From positions 1 through 51,364 of the forward strand of contig JAFQTS010000080.1 of assembly GCA_017408915.1 (NCBI GenBank): a stretch of 51,364 nt of DNA, in the 5' to 3' direction. This DNA comes from Oscillospiraceae bacterium (lineage in GTDB: Bacteria; Bacillota; Clostridia; Oscillospirales; Oscillospiraceae). Each line of letters begins with the position of its first letter. Positions within the stretch are counted from its first letter, which is position 1. The notes below the pieces were generated by a model. The model saw nothing but the letters and a program-made list of their open reading frames with translations, made no database searches and had not been told where the DNA came from. The position numbers and the translations under genes are program-made. This document shows, piece by piece, positions 49,665-51,364 of the stretch.

Positions 49665-50513
49665 TTACCGTTTTCCACGGAGCCCACGGCGCAAATCCGG
49701 GATCATGGCTCCCAGCACCGCACCAACATTCACATTATAGCGGCATTCAGCCCGATAGCGGTCAAACACGCCGTTCAGGGCATTGAGAACGGGGGCAGAA
49801 AAGCTGCGGCTCAACAGGGCAGCCACCTCGGCGCCACTGGGCTTGCCGCTTTTCATCAGCAACGCCTCGGCGGTGAGATACCATGCGCCATCCACCGTCT
49901 CCAACAGCTCTTCCCGCTTCATGCGGCTGTTTTCCAAGGATACGAGATGCTGCAGCACGGCCTCATCGCCCTCCGTCAGCACACGGCAAAGGGCGGCGGC
50001 GCGGGAGGATACCTCCTGCTCCTCCCCCGTCACGTGCAACTCCACGCAGCGGGAGCGGATGGTGGGCAGCAGCATATGGGCCGTGGGGGTACAGAAGATA
50101 AAGGCGGCGTAGGCGGGGCCCTCCTCCACGATCTTCAACAGCACGTTCTGATCCTGTGGGGTCAGCTGCTTGCAGTCGGGGAAAATGCACACCTTCCGCT
50201 CTCCCTCGTTGGGACGGATATACACATCGCGGCGCACCTGCCGAATATCCTTCACCGACAGATCGCGGCGCTCTGTATCCTGCACCCACACCACATCGGG
50301 ATGGATGTCCTCCATCACCTTGCGGCACTGGGCACATTGAAGGCAGGGCCGCTCTCCCTCACTGCGGCACAGATGTGCCGCAGCAGCAAAGCGAGCAGCT
50401 GTGGCCGTGTCGCCGCCGCCTGCCAAAATGATGGCATGGCTCAAGGTGCGGCTCTTGGCGGCGGTGCGGATCTGCTTTGCCCATGTGCTGTTGTAACGGG
50501 CCTGCTGCTCCAT
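49665..50513 (-). CDS. holB: DNA polymerase III subunit delta prime
   Basis: A 282-residue clamp-loader subunit. The AAA+-type N-terminus starts with SHAIILAGGGDTATAARFAA, where the P-loop is degenerate as expected for delta prime. A zinc module follows with CRSEGERPCLQCAQC near residue 49-63, and the conserved NVLLKIVEEGPAYAAFIFCT segment is near 129-148. The SRC motif (IRSRCVELHV) is present. It is the first gene of a unit with ricT. GGAGGAG lies upstream of the ATG. Confidence 0.92.
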   Translation of the reverse strand: MEQQARYNSTWAKQIRTAAKSRTLSHAIILAGGGDTATAARFAAAAHLCRSEGERPCLQCAQCRKVMEDIHPDVVWVQDTERRDLSVKDIRQVRRDVYIRPNEGERKVCIFPDCKQLTPQDQNVLLKIVEEGPAYAAFIFCTPTAHMLLPTIRSRCVELHVTGEEQEVSSRAAALCRVLTEGDEAVLQHLVSLENSRMKREELLETVDGAWYLTAEALLMKSGKPSGAEVAALLSRSFSAPVLNALNGVFDRYRAECRYNVNVGAVLGAMIPDLRRGLRGKR

Positions 50514-50567
50514 ACCGCTCCTCCTCGTGTCGCGCCATAGGCGTACGACTCCAAATTAAACAGTAGT

Positions 50568-50597
50568 AGTATACCACAAAAGATGGCCTTATCGCAA
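50568..50597 (-). promoter_or_regulatory. Promoter of the holB-ricT genes
   Basis: Minus strand TTGCGA (50592-50597), 18 nt, TATACT (50568-50573), with TGG upstream as an extended -10. Confidence 0.6.
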
Positions 50598-50658
50598 GAG
50601 AAAGTAGGGCAGGACGGCAAAAAAAGTTTCAATTCTTATAAAAAAGGAGAAAATATAC

Positions 50659-50687
50659 TTGCTTTTGGCCGAAAAGACTTGTATAAT
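50659..50687 (+). promoter_or_regulatory. Promoter of ppdK
   Basis: TTGCTT (50659-50664), 17 nt, TATAAT (50682-50687). It leaves a leader of about 100 nt before the start codon, AT-rich, with no clear hairpin or riboswitch. Confidence 0.75.
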
Positions 50688-50792
50688 GAGGCGGTTGAAG
50701 AGGAAATGTGCAAAATCTCCCTTCAAACTCTTACAAATTTTTTAAAATTAGGGAAAAACCTAAATATTTTTTAGCATTTGGAGGAAAAACCA

Positions 50793-51364
50793 ATGAGCAA
50801 GAAGTTCTGCTACCTGTTCACCGAAGGCAACGCATCTATGCGTGAGCTGCTGGGTGGTAAGGGTGCTAACCTGGCTGAGATGACCAACATCGGTCTGCCC
50901 GTGCCCCAGGGTTTCACCATCACCACCGAGGCCTGCACCCAGTACTATGAGGACGGCCAGAAGATCAACGACGAGATCATGGCTGAGATCATGGAGTATA
51001 TCGAGAAGATGGAGGCCATCACCGGCAAGAAGTTCGGCGATCTGGAGAACCCCCTGCTGGTTTCCGTCCGTTCCGGCGCCCGCGCTTCCATGCCCGGCAT
51101 GATGGATACCATCCTGAACCTGGGTCTGAACGAGGACGTGGTGAAGGTGCTGGCTGAGAAGTCCGGCAACGCACGTTGGGCTTACGACTGCTATCGCCGT
51201 TTCATCCAGATGTACTCCGACGTCGTCATGGAGGTTGGTAAGAAGTACTTCGAGCAGCTCATCGACGAGATGAAGGAGCGCAAGGGCGTGACTCAGGACG
51301 TGGAGCTGACCGCCGAGGATCTGAAGGAGCTGGCCGGCCAGTTCAAGGCTGAGTACAAGGCCAA
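50793..51364 (+). CDS. ppdK: Pyruvate, phosphate dikinase, N-terminal part
   Basis: The first 190 codons of a gene that runs out of the window. The enzyme interconverts pyruvate, ATP and phosphate with phosphoenolpyruvate, AMP and pyrophosphate. The start [21 protein letters not shown] and [20 protein letters not shown] are diagnostic of the nucleotide-binding domain, and [20 protein letters not shown] near residues 90-109 contains the conserved ATP-binding SGARASMPG motif. GGAGG lies 8 nt before the ATG. Codon use is strongly biased, typical of a highly expressed gene. The catalytic histidine lies beyond the window. Confidence 0.95.
   Translation, partial: MSKKFCYLFTEGNASMRELLGGKGANLAEMTNIGLPVPQGFTITTEACTQYYEDGQKINDEIMAEIMEYIEKMEAITGKKFGDLENPLLVSVRSGARASMPGMMDTILNLGLNEDVVKVLAEKSGNARWAYDCYRRFIQMYSDVVMEVGKKYFEQLIDEMKERKGVTQDVELTAEDLKELAGQFKAEYKA

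Noticed and set aside
1-51364. CRISPR array, rRNA operon, insertion sequence or prophage
   Set aside because: I saw no regularly spaced repeats, rRNA sequence, transposase or phage structural gene anywhere in the window.

Overview
The window comes from a Gram-positive, low-redundancy Clostridia chromosome, most like Oscillospiraceae. The reasons are a SpoIIE sporulation phosphatase, DivIVA/SepF division genes, a QueT-type transporter, strong GGAGG ribosome binding sites, secreted proteins ending in a hydrophobic stretch plus KKKD, and an overall GC-rich composition. I do not assign a genus. All calls rest on reading the sequence; no database search was run.

Layout. 1-4.7 kb: the tail of an NSS-family sodium symporter, a divergent lipid kinase, then a zinc/manganese ABC uptake operon (znuA-znuC-znuB) with a LysE-type exporter fused on by a 4-nt overlap. 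4.7-8.1 kb: two paralogous secreted surface proteins and a small Cys-rich KTR protein. 8.2-9.4 kb: rpsF-ssb-rpsR. 9.4-12.1 kb: a tightly overlapping operon dusB - ECF sigma - membrane-anchored putative anti-sigma - queT. 12.2-14.6 kb: spoIIE and a small membrane protein. 14.7-22.9 kb: the nusA/infB translation operon (rimP-nusA-ylxR-ylxQ-infB-rbfA-nrnA-truB-ribF), with a terminator-like hairpin in its leader and palindrome-rich spacers.

23-26.6 kb: a third secreted protein divergent from a small XRE regulator, with two near-identical 19-bp operators over the two opposing promoters; then an L-cysteine desulfidase-type gene and a dCMP deaminase. 26.7-31 kb: a cell-envelope O-acylation operon (DUF4358 lipoprotein, DHHW, MBOAT, DHHW). 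31.1-32.8 kb: an SGNH hydrolase and a lipoate ligase. 32.8-34.6 kb: an AT-richer three-gene island (CFI-box protein, zinc-ribbon protein, XRE regulator) bounded by identical 35-bp terminator repeats, next to a tRNA-Val(GAC).

34.9-46.2 kb: miaB-mutS-mutL-miaA-hfq (tRNA i6A/ms2i6A modification plus mismatch repair), then an HlyD-like adaptor, yggS, sepF, divIVA and a HAD hydrolase, all on the plus strand. 46.2-50.6 kb, minus strand: holB, ricT, a LysM/G5/M23 endopeptidase and a 68-residue protein that is little more than a signal peptide plus a PKTGD sorting signal. The window ends in ppdK (pyruvate, phosphate dikinase), incomplete.

Most of this is core chromosome. The parts most worth a second look are the sigma/tRNA-modification operon, the terminator-bounded island, the paired-operator regulator of a surface protein, the PKTFDAG-type C-termini and PKTGD microprotein, and the rimP-nusA leader hairpin.
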